Below are positions 1 through 7,969 of a stretch of 64,000 nt of DNA, piece after piece (position 1 is the first letter of the stretch; the number at the start of each line of letters is the position of its first letter). Made by a program: the position numbers and the translations under genes. The notes under the pieces were generated by a model that was not told where the DNA came from, did no database searches, and worked only from the letters and a program-made list of their open reading frames with translations. Source of the DNA: Mesorhizobium sp. ES1-1 (GTDB lineage: Bacteria > Pseudomonadota > Alphaproteobacteria > Rhizobiales > Rhizobiaceae); NCBI RefSeq assembly GCF_020164785.1, contig NZ_JAIUGX010000001.1, positions 124,001-188,000 on the forward strand. The letters are read 5' to 3'.

Positions 1-264
1 GTAGCAGGGATGGGCGATGTCAGGCCGGAAGCCGGCCTTGACCTTGGTGAAGGCGTCATCGTCGTCGCCAAAGATCGAAGCCTCGACGCCATCGGGGTGC
101 GCCGCCAGGAAGCTCTTGTTGAAATCCGGCAGTTCATAGCCCGACCAGGTGAAATACTGCAGCTTGTCGGCGGCGAAAGCGACGGTGGATGACAGGATTA
201 TTGCAAGCGCGGCAAGGCCGGTGCGAGCTTTCTTTGCGGTGGTTGATTTTAGCTCGAATGCCAT
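1..264 (-). CDS. Polyamine-type ABC transporter periplasmic binding protein (partial, N-terminal part)
   Basis: Only the first 88 codons lie inside the window; the gene runs off the left edge. It begins with a signal peptide (basic start, hydrophobic core, AFA cleavage site near residue 31), followed by KLQYFTWSGYELPDF, which is typical of the spermidine/putrescine-binding (PotD-like) family. The start is set by a ribosome-binding site TTCTCCT read on the minus strand at 271-277. It lies 35 bases after two permease genes on the same strand, so it should deliver the substrate to that importer. The substrate (polyamine or a related amine) is inferred from family and context. Confidence 0.8.
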   Translation of the reverse strand, partial: MAFELKSTTAKKARTGLAALAIILSSTVAFAADKLQYFTWSGYELPDFNKSFLAAHPDGVEASIFGDDDDAFTKVKAGFRPDIAHPCY

Positions 265-299
265 TTCGGTTCTCCTCTTTTGGTTGTGTGTCATCAGAA

Positions 300-1115
300 T
301 CATTTGGCCGATGGGCGCGTTGCCCCGAGCCCGCGATGGCGCACCAGCTCGGCGGTGCCGGCAATGACGAAGGATACGGCCAGGATCGACGTGCCCAACG
401 CCATGACGGTCGGCAGCGATTTGGGGAACCGCAACTGGCTCCAGATGTAGAGCGGCAGCGTCGGCTCGGTGCCGGCCAGGAAGAAGACGACGATGAATTC
501 GTCGAAGGAGATCAGGAACGCCAGCATGAAGGCCGAAATGATCGCCGGCAGGCTGAGCGGCAGCATGACCCTTCGGAATGTCGTCCAGTCGGAAGCACCG
601 AGGTCAAGCGCGGCCTCAGGAATGGTCTTGGGGATGGCGGCAAAACGGCTGCGCATAATCACCACCGTCGTCGGCAGTGCCACCAGAATATGGCCAAGGA
701 CGATGGCGATACGCGACGGCCCGAGACCAATGAGATTGACGAGGATCAACAGCGATATGCCGACGATCACGCCCGGAATCAGGATCGGCAGCCGCGCGAT
801 GGCGCTGATCGTGGCCGAAAGCGGCGAGCGGCCATAGAGGTCCATATAAGAGACGGTGATGCCGCAGAGCGTAGCGCCAGTGGCGGCGATTGCCCCGATG
901 ACGAGGCTGTTCAAGAGCGCACTAGACAGCGCCGAATTGCCGAGCAGCGTGGCGTACCATTGCAGGGTGAAGCCTTGCAGCGGAAACGCCGCCTGGATCG
1001 AATCGTTGATAGAAAACAGCGGGATCAGCAGCACCGGCAGATAGAGAAAAATCAGGTAGGCGATCACATAGATGCCCAGCCAGCGTCCGCCCTCGTCCAT
1101 GCGCGCGGTGCTCAT
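300..1115 (-). CDS. ABC transporter permease, PotC type
   Basis: A 271-residue inner-membrane permease of the binding-protein-dependent (PotC/YdcV-like) class, with about six hydrophobic segments. The cytoplasmic coupling loop is visible as EAALDLGASDWTTFRRVMLP near residues 180-200, which docks the ATPase. I chose the ATG at 1115 because it overlaps the stop of the preceding permease in an ATGA arrangement; an upstream in-frame start would extend it by 17 residues but would lie inside the neighbour. It forms the heterodimeric channel with that neighbour. No ATPase gene of this system is in the window, so it probably lies beyond the left edge. Confidence 0.88.
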   Translation of the reverse strand: MSTARMDEGGRWLGIYVIAYLIFLYLPVLLIPLFSINDSIQAAFPLQGFTLQWYATLLGNSALSSALLNSLVIGAIAATGATLCGITVSYMDLYGRSPLSATISAIARLPILIPGVIVGISLLILVNLIGLGPSRIAIVLGHILVALPTTVVIMRSRFAAIPKTIPEAALDLGASDWTTFRRVMLPLSLPAIISAFMLAFLISFDEFIVVFFLAGTEPTLPLYIWSQLRFPKSLPTVMALGTSILAVSFVIAGTAELVRHRGLGATRPSAK

Positions 1116-1996
1116 GCGCGGCTGCCAAATCTGCGGTCGGTGGCACGCGCCACCAGCACGACGCAAAGGATGACCAGCATAACGGCGACGGAGAGTGCCG
1201 CACCAAACGGCCAGTCATTGGCCTTGCCGAATTGCGCCTGGATCAATGTGCCGATCATTGTGCTCGCCGGCCCACCGACAAGCGCTGGCGTGACGTAGTC
1301 GCCGACCGTCGGCACGAAGACGACGAGGGCGGCGGCCAGCACGCCCGGCATGGAATTGGGAAGCACGACACGGCGGAAAGAGGTGAACGGCCTGGCGCCG
1401 AGGTCGGATGCTGCCTCGATCAGCGATTTCGGGATCGTGTCCAGCGCAACGTAAATAGGCAGGATGGCGAAGGGCGCATAGGCGTGGGCGAGCGTGACGA
1501 CGACGGCCGCCGGCGTGTTGAGGAAGGCGAGCGTCGGTTCCGACCAGACGCCGCTTTCGATCAATGCTGAATTCAGCACGCCATTATAGGCAAGCACGAT
1601 CTTCCAGGCGAAGACTCGCAGGAGATAGCTGGTCCAGAACGGCAGCGTCACCAGGAACAGTAGCAGGCTACGCCGCCGGCCGGCATGGAAGGCGAGATAA
1701 TAGGCGACCGGATAAGCCGTGACGACAGTCGCGAACGTGACCAGCCCGGCAATGACCAGCGAGCGCAGCGTCACCGTCCAGTACAGCGGATCGGAAACCA
1801 CGGTGATGAAATTCGCCACGGTGAAACCGGCGCCGAGCAGCGACCCGTCATTGGCTCGAAAGGCGAGGAATATAACAAGGGCCAGCGCAAACAGGATCAG
1901 CAGGAACGTGACCAGCGCGCCCGGCAGCAACATTCCAATGCGGAAGCCCGATGATGATCGGACCTCCGGCACCTGCGCTGCAACAATGGTCGACAT
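1112..1996 (-). CDS. ABC transporter permease, PotB type
   Basis: A 294-residue inner-membrane permease, PotB/YdcU-like, with an N-terminal cytoplasmic tail, about six membrane segments and the coupling loop EAASDLGARPFTSFRRVVLP near residues 200-220. Its stop codon overlaps the start of the second permease, so the two are translationally coupled and should be made in equal amounts. It is the first transporter gene after a promoter-like region at 2031-2056, and follows an FAD oxidoreductase on the same strand. Family knowledge supports polyamine or other cationic amine uptake; the exact substrate cannot be read from the sequence. Confidence 0.88.
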   Translation of the reverse strand: MSTIVAAQVPEVRSSSGFRIGMLLPGALVTFLLILFALALVIFLAFRANDGSLLGAGFTVANFITVVSDPLYWTVTLRSLVIAGLVTFATVVTAYPVAYYLAFHAGRRRSLLLFLVTLPFWTSYLLRVFAWKIVLAYNGVLNSALIESGVWSEPTLAFLNTPAAVVVTLAHAYAPFAILPIYVALDTIPKSLIEAASDLGARPFTSFRRVVLPNSMPGVLAAALVVFVPTVGDYVTPALVGGPASTMIGTLIQAQFGKANDWPFGAALSVAVMLVILCVVLVARATDRRFGSRA

Positions 1997-2033
1997 CGAT
2001 GTGCCTGCCGAAATTTGAAATTGGCTAAGATTT

Positions 2034-2056
2034 TTTCATATTCATGAAACTGTCAA
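2034..2056 (-). promoter_or_regulatory. Probable promoter and operator dyad for the polyamine-type importer
   Basis: Read on the minus strand there is TTGACA at 2056-2051 (a perfect -35 box). Directly after it lies the dyad TTTCATGAATATGAAA (2049-2034; arms of 6 bases, spacer of 4). A weak -10 (AAATCT) would follow at 17 bases. The same 16-base motif, with two mismatches, occurs at 3411-3426 in front of the FAD oxidoreductase, which suggests one regulator for both. The regulator is not identified. Confidence 0.45.
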
Positions 2057-2082
2057 GCGGAATTCACTCCGGCTGTCCGCGT

Positions 2083-3375
2083 TCAACGCTCCAGCGCGTC
2101 GAGCAAGCGATACCAGGCGATGGTCGCGGCAACACCAACCTGCCTGAAGGCGTGGAACGGGATCGGCCGGATCGGCGACAGCGGGAAAGGCAATTGCCCG
2201 GCATCTCCAGTGGAGAGGTAGGTCGCGATGCGTCCCCCGAGCGCGGTCATCAAGCCGACGCCGCGTCCCTGGCAGCCTACCACCGCCAGGAGTCCCGGCT
2301 CGGGTTCATGGAGATGAGGCAAATGATCCGGCGTCATCGCCACCCGGCCGAACCAGCGCTTTTCGATAGCGACACCGGCCAGTGCTGGATAGATCCTCTG
2401 CAGCGCCCGCTCCAGATGGGCCCAGTCGGCCGCGCTCGTCGGCAAGGCCATGCGGCCACGTCCGCCAAGCACCAGCCGGCCGTCGGGGGATTTGCGATAG
2501 TAGACGAGGATGCGTCTGGAGTCCGATACGGCCTGCCCTCCAGGCAGGATCGTGGCTGCCAGGTCAGGCGGCAATGGCGCGGTGGCGATCTGGAAGGAAT
2601 GCAGCGGCACGATCGACTGTGCCAGCCCAGGGACCAGACCGTCCGTATAGGCGTTGGTTGCCAGAATGACCGCCCTCGCCTGCACTTTTGCGCCATTGTC
2701 GGTCGAAACAAGCCATTTTCCGGCGTCTTTGTCGAGGCGCGAAACCTTGTGACTTTCTGCTATCCGGACTCCGGCCGCTGTCGCGACACGGGCAAGTTCC
2801 GAAGTATAGGCAAGCGGATCGATCACCCCGGCGCGACGATCGAGCCAGCCGCCGACATAGCCCCGCGCGCCGGTCATCGAGCCGATCTCATCAGCGCTCA
2901 GAAGCTTGACATCGGCTCCCCGCGCCCGCCACTGCCGGTCGCGGTTTGCCGCGGCCTTCAGCGCGATCTCGGTATGAGCCGCCTGAATCCAGCCATTGCG
3001 CGCAAACGGCACCGACAGTCCTTCATCGCGGATCAATTCGAAGACCGCGTCCGCCGTCGAGGCGGCGAAATTGACAAGCGTCTCGCCGCGTTCCTGGCCA
3101 AAATGCTCCAGCAGCCACTCAGGATCATATTTCAAGCCGGGAATGACCTGTCCGCCATTGAGCCCGGACGCACCGTGACCGATTTCACCGGCATCCAGCA
3201 CCTGTACGGACATGCCGAGCCGGGCCGCGTGGAGCGCGGTCGACAGACCCATGATACCGCCGCCGACGATTGCGATATCGGCAGGCTGGTCATTGCCAAA
3301 GAGAGGCTGGACCTTGCGGGCCGTAGCGGGCTTGCTCCAGATCGGAACTGAAAACGGTAAAGGCAAGGCAACCAC
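2083..3375 (-). CDS. FAD-dependent amine oxidoreductase (DAO family, gamma-glutamylputrescine oxidase-like)
   Basis: A 430-residue flavoprotein of the D-amino-acid oxidase (DAO) fold. The FAD-binding Rossmann motif IAIVGGGIMGLS is at about residues 34-45 and the second FAD region GASGLNGGQVIPGLKYDP follows at about 68-85. The C-terminal part carries GCQGRGVGLMTALGG, which closes over the flavin in this family. Relatives include PuuB-type gamma-glutamylputrescine oxidases and glycine/sarcosine oxidases. It lies upstream of the polyamine-type permeases on the same strand and shares an upstream motif with them, so oxidation of an imported polyamine derivative is the best guess. The exact substrate is not settled. 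Confidence 0.8.
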   Translation of the reverse strand: MVALPLPFSVPIWSKPATARKVQPLFGNDQPADIAIVGGGIMGLSTALHAARLGMSVQVLDAGEIGHGASGLNGGQVIPGLKYDPEWLLEHFGQERGETLVNFAASTADAVFELIRDEGLSVPFARNGWIQAAHTEIALKAAANRDRQWRARGADVKLLSADEIGSMTGARGYVGGWLDRRAGVIDPLAYTSELARVATAAGVRIAESHKVSRLDKDAGKWLVSTDNGAKVQARAVILATNAYTDGLVPGLAQSIVPLHSFQIATAPLPPDLAATILPGGQAVSDSRRILVYYRKSPDGRLVLGGRGRMALPTSAADWAHLERALQRIYPALAGVAIEKRWFGRVAMTPDHLPHLHEPEPGLLAVVGCQGRGVGLMTALGGRIATYLSTGDAGQLPFPLSPIRPIPFHAFRQVGVAATIAWYRLLDALER

Positions 3376-3410
3376 CTAAACGATGCATCAAATGAAAATC
3401 CTATTCAGGA

Positions 3411-3426
3411 TTTCATATTTTTGAAA
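3411..3426. promoter_or_regulatory. Operator-like motif shared with the importer promoter
   Basis: TTTCATATTTTTGAAA at 3411-3426 matches TTTCATATTCATGAAA at 2034-2049 at 14 of 16 positions. Both sites sit in the upstream region of a minus-strand gene of the same presumed pathway. A partly overlapping imperfect dyad (TGAAAATCCT, then ATTC, then AGGATTTCA, 3393-3415) adds symmetry here. Confidence 0.4.
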
Positions 3427-3574
3427 GAGGGTCGGGATCATCTTCCATGAACGCCACCATGGAAACCGGATTTCGATCGCCAGCGACGGGATAGACCTTT
3501 GACAGGAATCCGGTGAAAGTGCCGCGCCGATCAGGCCAAGCCGCATTGTCGATCATCTCGGAGGACCCAACGCC

Positions 3575-4732
3575 ATGACCAACCAGACGAATCTGCCCGC
3601 CGATGGACTCTTTGTCGGCCGGGCCAGGAGCGGCAATACCCCGCATCCTCTGGTGGTCACTGTGCGCGATGGCACGGTCTTCGACATCACGTCGCGCGCG
3701 ACGCCGACCGTGCGCGACCTTTGCGAGCTGGACGACCCGGCAGGACATGTCCGTTCTGCCTCGGGCAGAGCGATCGGCTCGCGCGACGATATCGCCGCCA
3801 ACAGTTTCGAGGCCGACCGCGATCCGGCAAAGCCCTATCTGCTCTCTCCCGTCGACCTGCAGGCGGTGAAAGCTTCAGGCGTCACCTTCGTCGTCAGCCT
3901 GCTCGAACGGGTCATCGAGGAACAGGCGCGCGGCTCGGCGGAAAAGGCGGATGCCATCCGCGCCGACATCGCCGGGCTGATCGGCCATGACCTCTCGAAG
4001 CTCAAGCCGGGCTCACCCGAAGCCATGGAGATCAAGGCCAAGCTCATTGCTCGCGGGGCCTGGTCACAATATCTGGAGGTCGGCATCGGCCCCGATGCCG
4101 AGATCTTCACCAAGTGCCAGCCGATGGCGTCGGTCGGTTTCGGCGCCGATGTCGGGCTGCACCCGGTATCGACCTGGAACAATCCGGAGCCGGAAATCGC
4201 CATGATCGCCGCCAGCAGCGGCAGAATCGTCGGCGCCACCATCGGCAATGATGTCAATCTGCGCGATGTCGAGGGGCGTTCGGCACTGCTGCTCGGCAAA
4301 GCCAAGGACAACAATGCGTCGGCGGCACTCGGTCCCTTCATCCGCCTGTTCGACGAATCCTTCTCCATTGACGACGTCAAGCAGGCCGTCATGCGCCTGA
4401 AGGTCGAGGGAGAGGATGGGTTCTCGCTCGAGGGCGCGAGTTCGATGGCCGAGATCAGCCGCTCGCCGGAAGAGCTCGTGGCGGCCGCCATGGGCCCGCA
4501 TCATCAATATCCGGACGGGCTTGCGCTCTATCTCGGCACCATGTTCGTGCCGTCCAAGGATCGCGGCGAGAAAGGCAAGGGCTTCACCCACAAGGTCGGT
4601 GACATCGTCACCATCTCGTCGGAAAAATTCGGCGCGCTGGTCAACCGGGTGCGGTTGTCGCCGGATTGCCCGCACTGGACCTACGGCGCCAGCCATCTGA
4701 TGCGGGAACTGGCCGCGGCCGACCTTGTCTGA
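3575..4732 (+). CDS. Fumarylacetoacetate hydrolase (FAH) family protein, probable sugar-acid dehydratase or hydrolase
   Basis: A 385-residue protein of the FAH superfamily, metal enzymes that cleave or dehydrate 2-keto acids. The metal-site pattern is visible as NPEPEIA followed about 25 residues later by GNDVNLRD (around residues 205-240), and the C-terminal part has the family's GDIVTISSEKFGALVNRV strand. The length matches the longer subgroup that includes 2-keto-3-deoxy sugar-acid dehydratases of pentose and hexose oxidation pathways, rather than classical FAH. It stands directly upstream of a sugar ABC importer and a LacI regulator on the same strand, so a role in degrading the imported sugar or its acid is inferred. 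The exact reaction is unknown. Confidence 0.75.
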   Translation: MTNQTNLPADGLFVGRARSGNTPHPLVVTVRDGTVFDITSRATPTVRDLCELDDPAGHVRSASGRAIGSRDDIAANSFEADRDPAKPYLLSPVDLQAVKASGVTFVVSLLERVIEEQARGSAEKADAIRADIAGLIGHDLSKLKPGSPEAMEIKAKLIARGAWSQYLEVGIGPDAEIFTKCQPMASVGFGADVGLHPVSTWNNPEPEIAMIAASSGRIVGATIGNDVNLRDVEGRSALLLGKAKDNNASAALGPFIRLFDESFSIDDVKQAVMRLKVEGEDGFSLEGASSMAEISRSPEELVAAAMGPHHQYPDGLALYLGTMFVPSKDRGEKGKGFTHKVGDIVTISSEKFGALVNRVRLSPDCPHWTYGASHLMRELAAADLV

Positions 4733-4842
4733 ACGAGACGACGCGTCCGTCCCTGCGCTTGCCGATGGCCGATCAGTCCGCGCTCGCCGCGAGGCTGTCG
4801 GAAAATACCGTCGAACTGATGCAATCTGATGGGAGCGCCGAT

Positions 4843-4958
4843 GGCGCCTCGTCAGGCGCCAACTACGACTTGCAGATGGAGGCTTGCCATCGGTCGAAAA
4901 ACAGGATGCTGTGATGCATCCGATCGGCGCTGGCAGGACGCGTCCGGCGGTCGCCGGA
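4843..4958. other. Two GC hairpins between the FAH gene and the sugar importer
   Basis: The 275-base gap 4733-5007 holds two inverted repeats: GGCGCCT, CGTC, AGGCGCC at 4843-4860, and TCCGGCG, GT, CGCCGGA at 4943-4958. Neither is followed by a T run. The first may end transcription of the upstream gene weakly; the second, about 50 bases before the binding-protein start, could be an operator or a leader stem. No gene is evident in the gap. Confidence 0.3.
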
Positions 4959-5007
4959 AACGAGGGACGGATCCGAACTGATCATCTTTAAACGGGAGGA
5001 AAGACAA

Positions 5008-5943
5008 ATGCTGACACGGCTAAGACTCGTTCTATACGGCCTGTTGGTGGCGCTGATGGTTATACCGGCGGCGGCACAGGCCAAGACATTCTACTGGATC
5101 TCGCATGGCGGTCCGGCCGATCCGGTGTGGACCTACTTCCTCGCCGGCGCCAAGCAGTGGGCCAAGGATACCGGCAACACGGTCAACACCTCGTTCCACA
5201 ATGGCGACGTGGCCTCGCAGCAGGAAGCGGTTCGCGCCGCCATCGCCGCCAAGGCGGACGGCATCACCACCACAAGCCCCGATCCGGGCAGCCTTGTCGA
5301 GATCGTCAAGGAAGCGCGTGCGGCCAACATCCCGATCATCAATTTCAACACGCCCGACCCCAAGGCCAATTTCAACGCCTATGTCGGCGGCGACAACGTC
5401 ACCTTCGGCAAGCACTGGGCGCAGTACCTCGTCGACAAGGGCCTGGTGAAGAAGGGCGACTTCGTCTGGATGCCGGTCGAAATCCCCGGCGCCACCTATG
5501 GCGTCCAGGAAGAGGAAGGCATCAAGAGCGTCTTCGAACCTCTCGGCATCACCTATGAGATCACCGAAGCGACGCTCGATCAGGCCGAGGTCATCAACCG
5601 CATGGTCGACTACCTCACGGCCAACAAGGCCAAGGTCAAGGCGATCATTGGGCTGGGCGATCTCGTCACCGGTTCGGTCAAGCGCGTCTTCGACCAGGTC
5701 GGCATCAAGCCTGGCGAAATCCCCGTGGTCGGCTGGGGCAACTCGCTCGACACCACCCAGGAAGTGCTGAACGGCTATGTCAATGCCGGCCAGTGGCAGG
5801 ACCCGCAGGCGACCAGCTATGTGGCGCTCTCGCTGGCCAATATGGCGGCCGGCGGCATTCCTCCGGGCTTCAACGTCATCACCGGCGCGCTCTATGAAAA
5901 GGACACCGCCGAGGTCTACGACAAGATCCTGTCGGGCAAATAA
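5008..5943 (+). CDS. Sugar ABC transporter periplasmic substrate-binding protein
   Basis: A 311-residue secreted protein of the type I periplasmic binding fold (ribose/AI-2-like cluster). It has a signal peptide ending AAAQA near residue 25. The mature part begins KTFYWISHGGPADPVWTYFLAGAKQW and contains the hinge-type segments KADGITTTSPDPGSLVEIVKEA and IPIINFNTPDP. The start is fixed by a strong site GGGAGGAAAG ending about 6 bases before ATG 5008. It is followed by a stable stem-loop (5959-5987), then permease and ATPase genes. The substrate is inferred to be a monosaccharide. Confidence 0.87.
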   Translation: MLTRLRLVLYGLLVALMVIPAAAQAKTFYWISHGGPADPVWTYFLAGAKQWAKDTGNTVNTSFHNGDVASQQEAVRAAIAAKADGITTTSPDPGSLVEIVKEARAANIPIINFNTPDPKANFNAYVGGDNVTFGKHWAQYLVDKGLVKKGDFVWMPVEIPGATYGVQEEEGIKSVFEPLGITYEITEATLDQAEVINRMVDYLTANKAKVKAIIGLGDLVTGSVKRVFDQVGIKPGEIPVVGWGNSLDTTQEVLNGYVNAGQWQDPQATSYVALSLANMAAGGIPPGFNVITGALYEKDTAEVYDKILSGK

Positions 5944-5958
5944 TATCCAGGACCTGAA

Positions 5959-5987
5959 CAGTCGCGGCCGATCCTCGGTCGCGACTG
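5959..5987 (+). promoter_or_regulatory. Stable stem-loop directly after the binding-protein gene
   Basis: CAGTCGCGGCCGA (5959-5971) pairs with TCGGTCGCGACTG (5975-5987) around a 3-base loop, giving 12 Watson-Crick pairs plus one G-U pair. It begins 15 bases after the stop of the binding-protein gene and lies before the permease gene, with no T run. Stems in this position often stabilise the binding-protein message or partly stop transcription, so that more binding protein than membrane component is made. Confidence 0.6.
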
Positions 5988-6060
5988 CACTCTCCGCATC
6001 GCCGGGCCTCACCGCTATCGAGCAAGGCTCAGCCCCTCCCAATCATGTCGCGGGTCATCA

Positions 6061-7047
6061 GTGGAACATCATTCGCCCATCCAGCGCCTGATCGCGCGGC
6101 CTGAATTCGGGCCCCTTGTGCTTCTCATCGTCGAGATCGCCGTTTTCTGGGGCTTCAACCACGACTTCCTGTCGCCACAGAACATCTCAAACACGCTGGC
6201 CTTCACGGTCGAGCTCGGCCTCATCGCGCTGGCGATGACGCTGCTGATGACATCCGGCGAGTTCGATCTATCCGTCGGTTCGCTGTTCGGATTCTCCCCG
6301 GTGCTGATGTGGACGCTGTTCAACAGCGGCCTCACCTCGCTCGAAGTCGGCTTCGTCGTCGCGGTGCTGGTCGCCGCTTTCATCGGCCTGGTCAATGGCT
6401 GGTTCGTGACGCAGCTCAAGATCCCATCGTTCCTGGTGACGCTGGGCATGCTGCTGGTGGTGCGCGGCACGGCGCTTTTCGTAACCGATGGATTTCCGCA
6501 GCGCACCTGGAGTGCGGAGGGCAGTTGGCTCGCCAACATGCTGGTCGGCGATTTCTTCATCGGACCTTTCCGCATCTACATGTCGTTGTTCTGGTTCATC
6601 GCCGCGGCCATCGCGCTGGGCTATGTGCTGACGCAAAGCCGTATCGGCAACTGGATACAAGCGGCCGGCGGCAATCCGAACGCCGCGCGCGCCCGCGGCG
6701 TCAATGTCAGCGGCGTCAAGATCGGCCTGTTCATCCTGTCGTCGGTAATGGCATCGCTTGCCGGCGTCATCTCCTCACTGCGTACGTCAGCGGCCAATCC
6801 CAACAGCGGCACCGGCTACGAACTGGAGGTCATCGCCATGGTGGTGATCGGCGGCACCGCACTGACCGGCGGCCGCGGCACCATCATCGGCACCGTGCTC
6901 GGCATCCTGATCCTGCGCGTCATGCGCAATGGCATCGTGCTGATCGGCGTGCCGGGCCTTGCCTACAACATTTTCATCGGCGCGATCATCCTTGGCATGA
7001 TGGCGCTCCATTCATGGCTGGAACGCCGGCATCAGGCAGGGACTTGA
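6061..7047 (+). CDS. Sugar ABC transporter permease (RbsC/XylH family)
   Basis: A 328-residue integral membrane protein with about 8 to 10 hydrophobic segments. Family hallmarks are LLMTSGEFDLSVGSLFG near residues 60-75 (matching the GGIDLSVGS motif of RbsC/XylH) and IGGTALTGGRGTIIGTVLG near 263-281. The start codon is GTG at 6061, with only a weak ribosome-binding site, consistent with lower translation than the binding protein. Three bases separate its stop from the ATPase gene. It forms the homodimeric channel of the importer. Confidence 0.88.
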   Translation: MEHHSPIQRLIARPEFGPLVLLIVEIAVFWGFNHDFLSPQNISNTLAFTVELGLIALAMTLLMTSGEFDLSVGSLFGFSPVLMWTLFNSGLTSLEVGFVVAVLVAAFIGLVNGWFVTQLKIPSFLVTLGMLLVVRGTALFVTDGFPQRTWSAEGSWLANMLVGDFFIGPFRIYMSLFWFIAAAIALGYVLTQSRIGNWIQAAGGNPNAARARGVNVSGVKIGLFILSSVMASLAGVISSLRTSAANPNSGTGYELEVIAMVVIGGTALTGGRGTIIGTVLGILILRVMRNGIVLIGVPGLAYNIFIGAIILGMMALHSWLERRHQAGT

Positions 7048-7050
7048 ACC

Positions 7051-7842
7051 ATGGCCGAGCCATTGATCCGCATGCAGAACATCCGCAAATCCTATGGCCG
7101 CGTGCTGGCCTTGGAGGATGCAAGCTTCCACGTCAATGAAAGGGAAATCGTTGGCCTGCTCGGCGACAATGGCGCCGGCAAGTCTACCCTGATCAAGGTG
7201 CTTTCGGGCGCGGTGCCGCTGACAAGCGGCGACATCTTCATCCGGGGCAAAAAGGTTACCCTGCGCAGCACCAGCGACGCCATCGCGCACGGCATCGAGA
7301 CCATCTACCAGGACTCCGCGCTGGTGACGCAATTGTCGATCGCCCGCAATTTGTTCCTCGGACGCGAGCCGATCAAGCCGCCGCGCTTCCTGAACCGCAT
7401 GGATCAGGATGCCATGAACATGGTCGCCCGCGACCTGCTGAAACAAGTCGGCATCTCCAAGAACATTCCGCCGACGACACCGATCGGCTCGCTCTCGGGC
7501 GGCGAACGCCAAGCGGTGGCGATCGCGCGCGCCATGCATTTCGACAGCGACCTCATCATTCTCGACGAGCCGACCAACAATCTCGGCGTCGCCGAGACGC
7601 AGGGCGTGCTGAGCTTCGTGCGGGGGGCGCGTGACTCGGGCCATTCCTGCGTCTTCATCGCGCACAACATCCATCACGTCTTCCAGGTCGTCGACCGGAT
7701 CGTCGTCATGCGCAGGGGAAAGGTCGTGGCCGACGATATCGACCCCAAAAAGGCCAGCGTGGCGGAAGTCGAGCGGATCATCACCGGCATGTCGGACAAG
7801 GAAATCCGCGACGCCGTCGCCGACGGTAAGCCAGCGCACTGA
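7051..7842 (+). CDS. Sugar ABC transporter ATP-binding protein (single nucleotide-binding domain)
   Basis: A 263-residue cytoplasmic ATPase. Walker A is GDNGAGKST (residues 38-46), the signature is LSGGERQ near 150, Walker B is LIILDEPT near 167, and the switch histidine is in FIAHNIHHV. Unlike RbsA/XylG, which have two ATPase domains, this protein has one, so two copies must act together with the permease (FrcA/XylG-short type). It follows the permease after 3 bases. The LacI gene downstream on the same strand may regulate the set. Confidence 0.88.
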   Translation: MAEPLIRMQNIRKSYGRVLALEDASFHVNEREIVGLLGDNGAGKSTLIKVLSGAVPLTSGDIFIRGKKVTLRSTSDAIAHGIETIYQDSALVTQLSIARNLFLGREPIKPPRFLNRMDQDAMNMVARDLLKQVGISKNIPPTTPIGSLSGGERQAVAIARAMHFDSDLIILDEPTNNLGVAETQGVLSFVRGARDSGHSCVFIAHNIHHVFQVVDRIVVMRRGKVVADDIDPKKASVAEVERIITGMSDKEIRDAVADGKPAH

Positions 7843-7969
7843 GGACGGTTGGGCGCGCCATTTTGCCGAAGCAGTCGAACCGCGTGCCGGTGATGGGGTC
7901 CAATCAGCCGTCACCTCAAATCGCATCGCTTGTCTGGCGCGCCACTGCTTCGGTGCATAGGGTCACCGG

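Noticed and set aside
189..1298. Long open frame (369 codons) on the plus strand opposite the permease genes
   Set aside because: It is the antisense of two clear membrane permeases, is rich in Arg, Gln, Asp and His, and has no family resemblance. This is a common artefact in GC-rich DNA.
7851..7952. Inverted repeat CCGAAGCAGT / ACTGCTTCGG and two GGCGCGCC palindromes between the ATPase and LacI genes
   Set aside because: The arms are 67 bases apart and do not form a compact hairpin or a likely operator; GC palindromes of 8 bases are common here. It might still be a looped LacI site, but I cannot support it.
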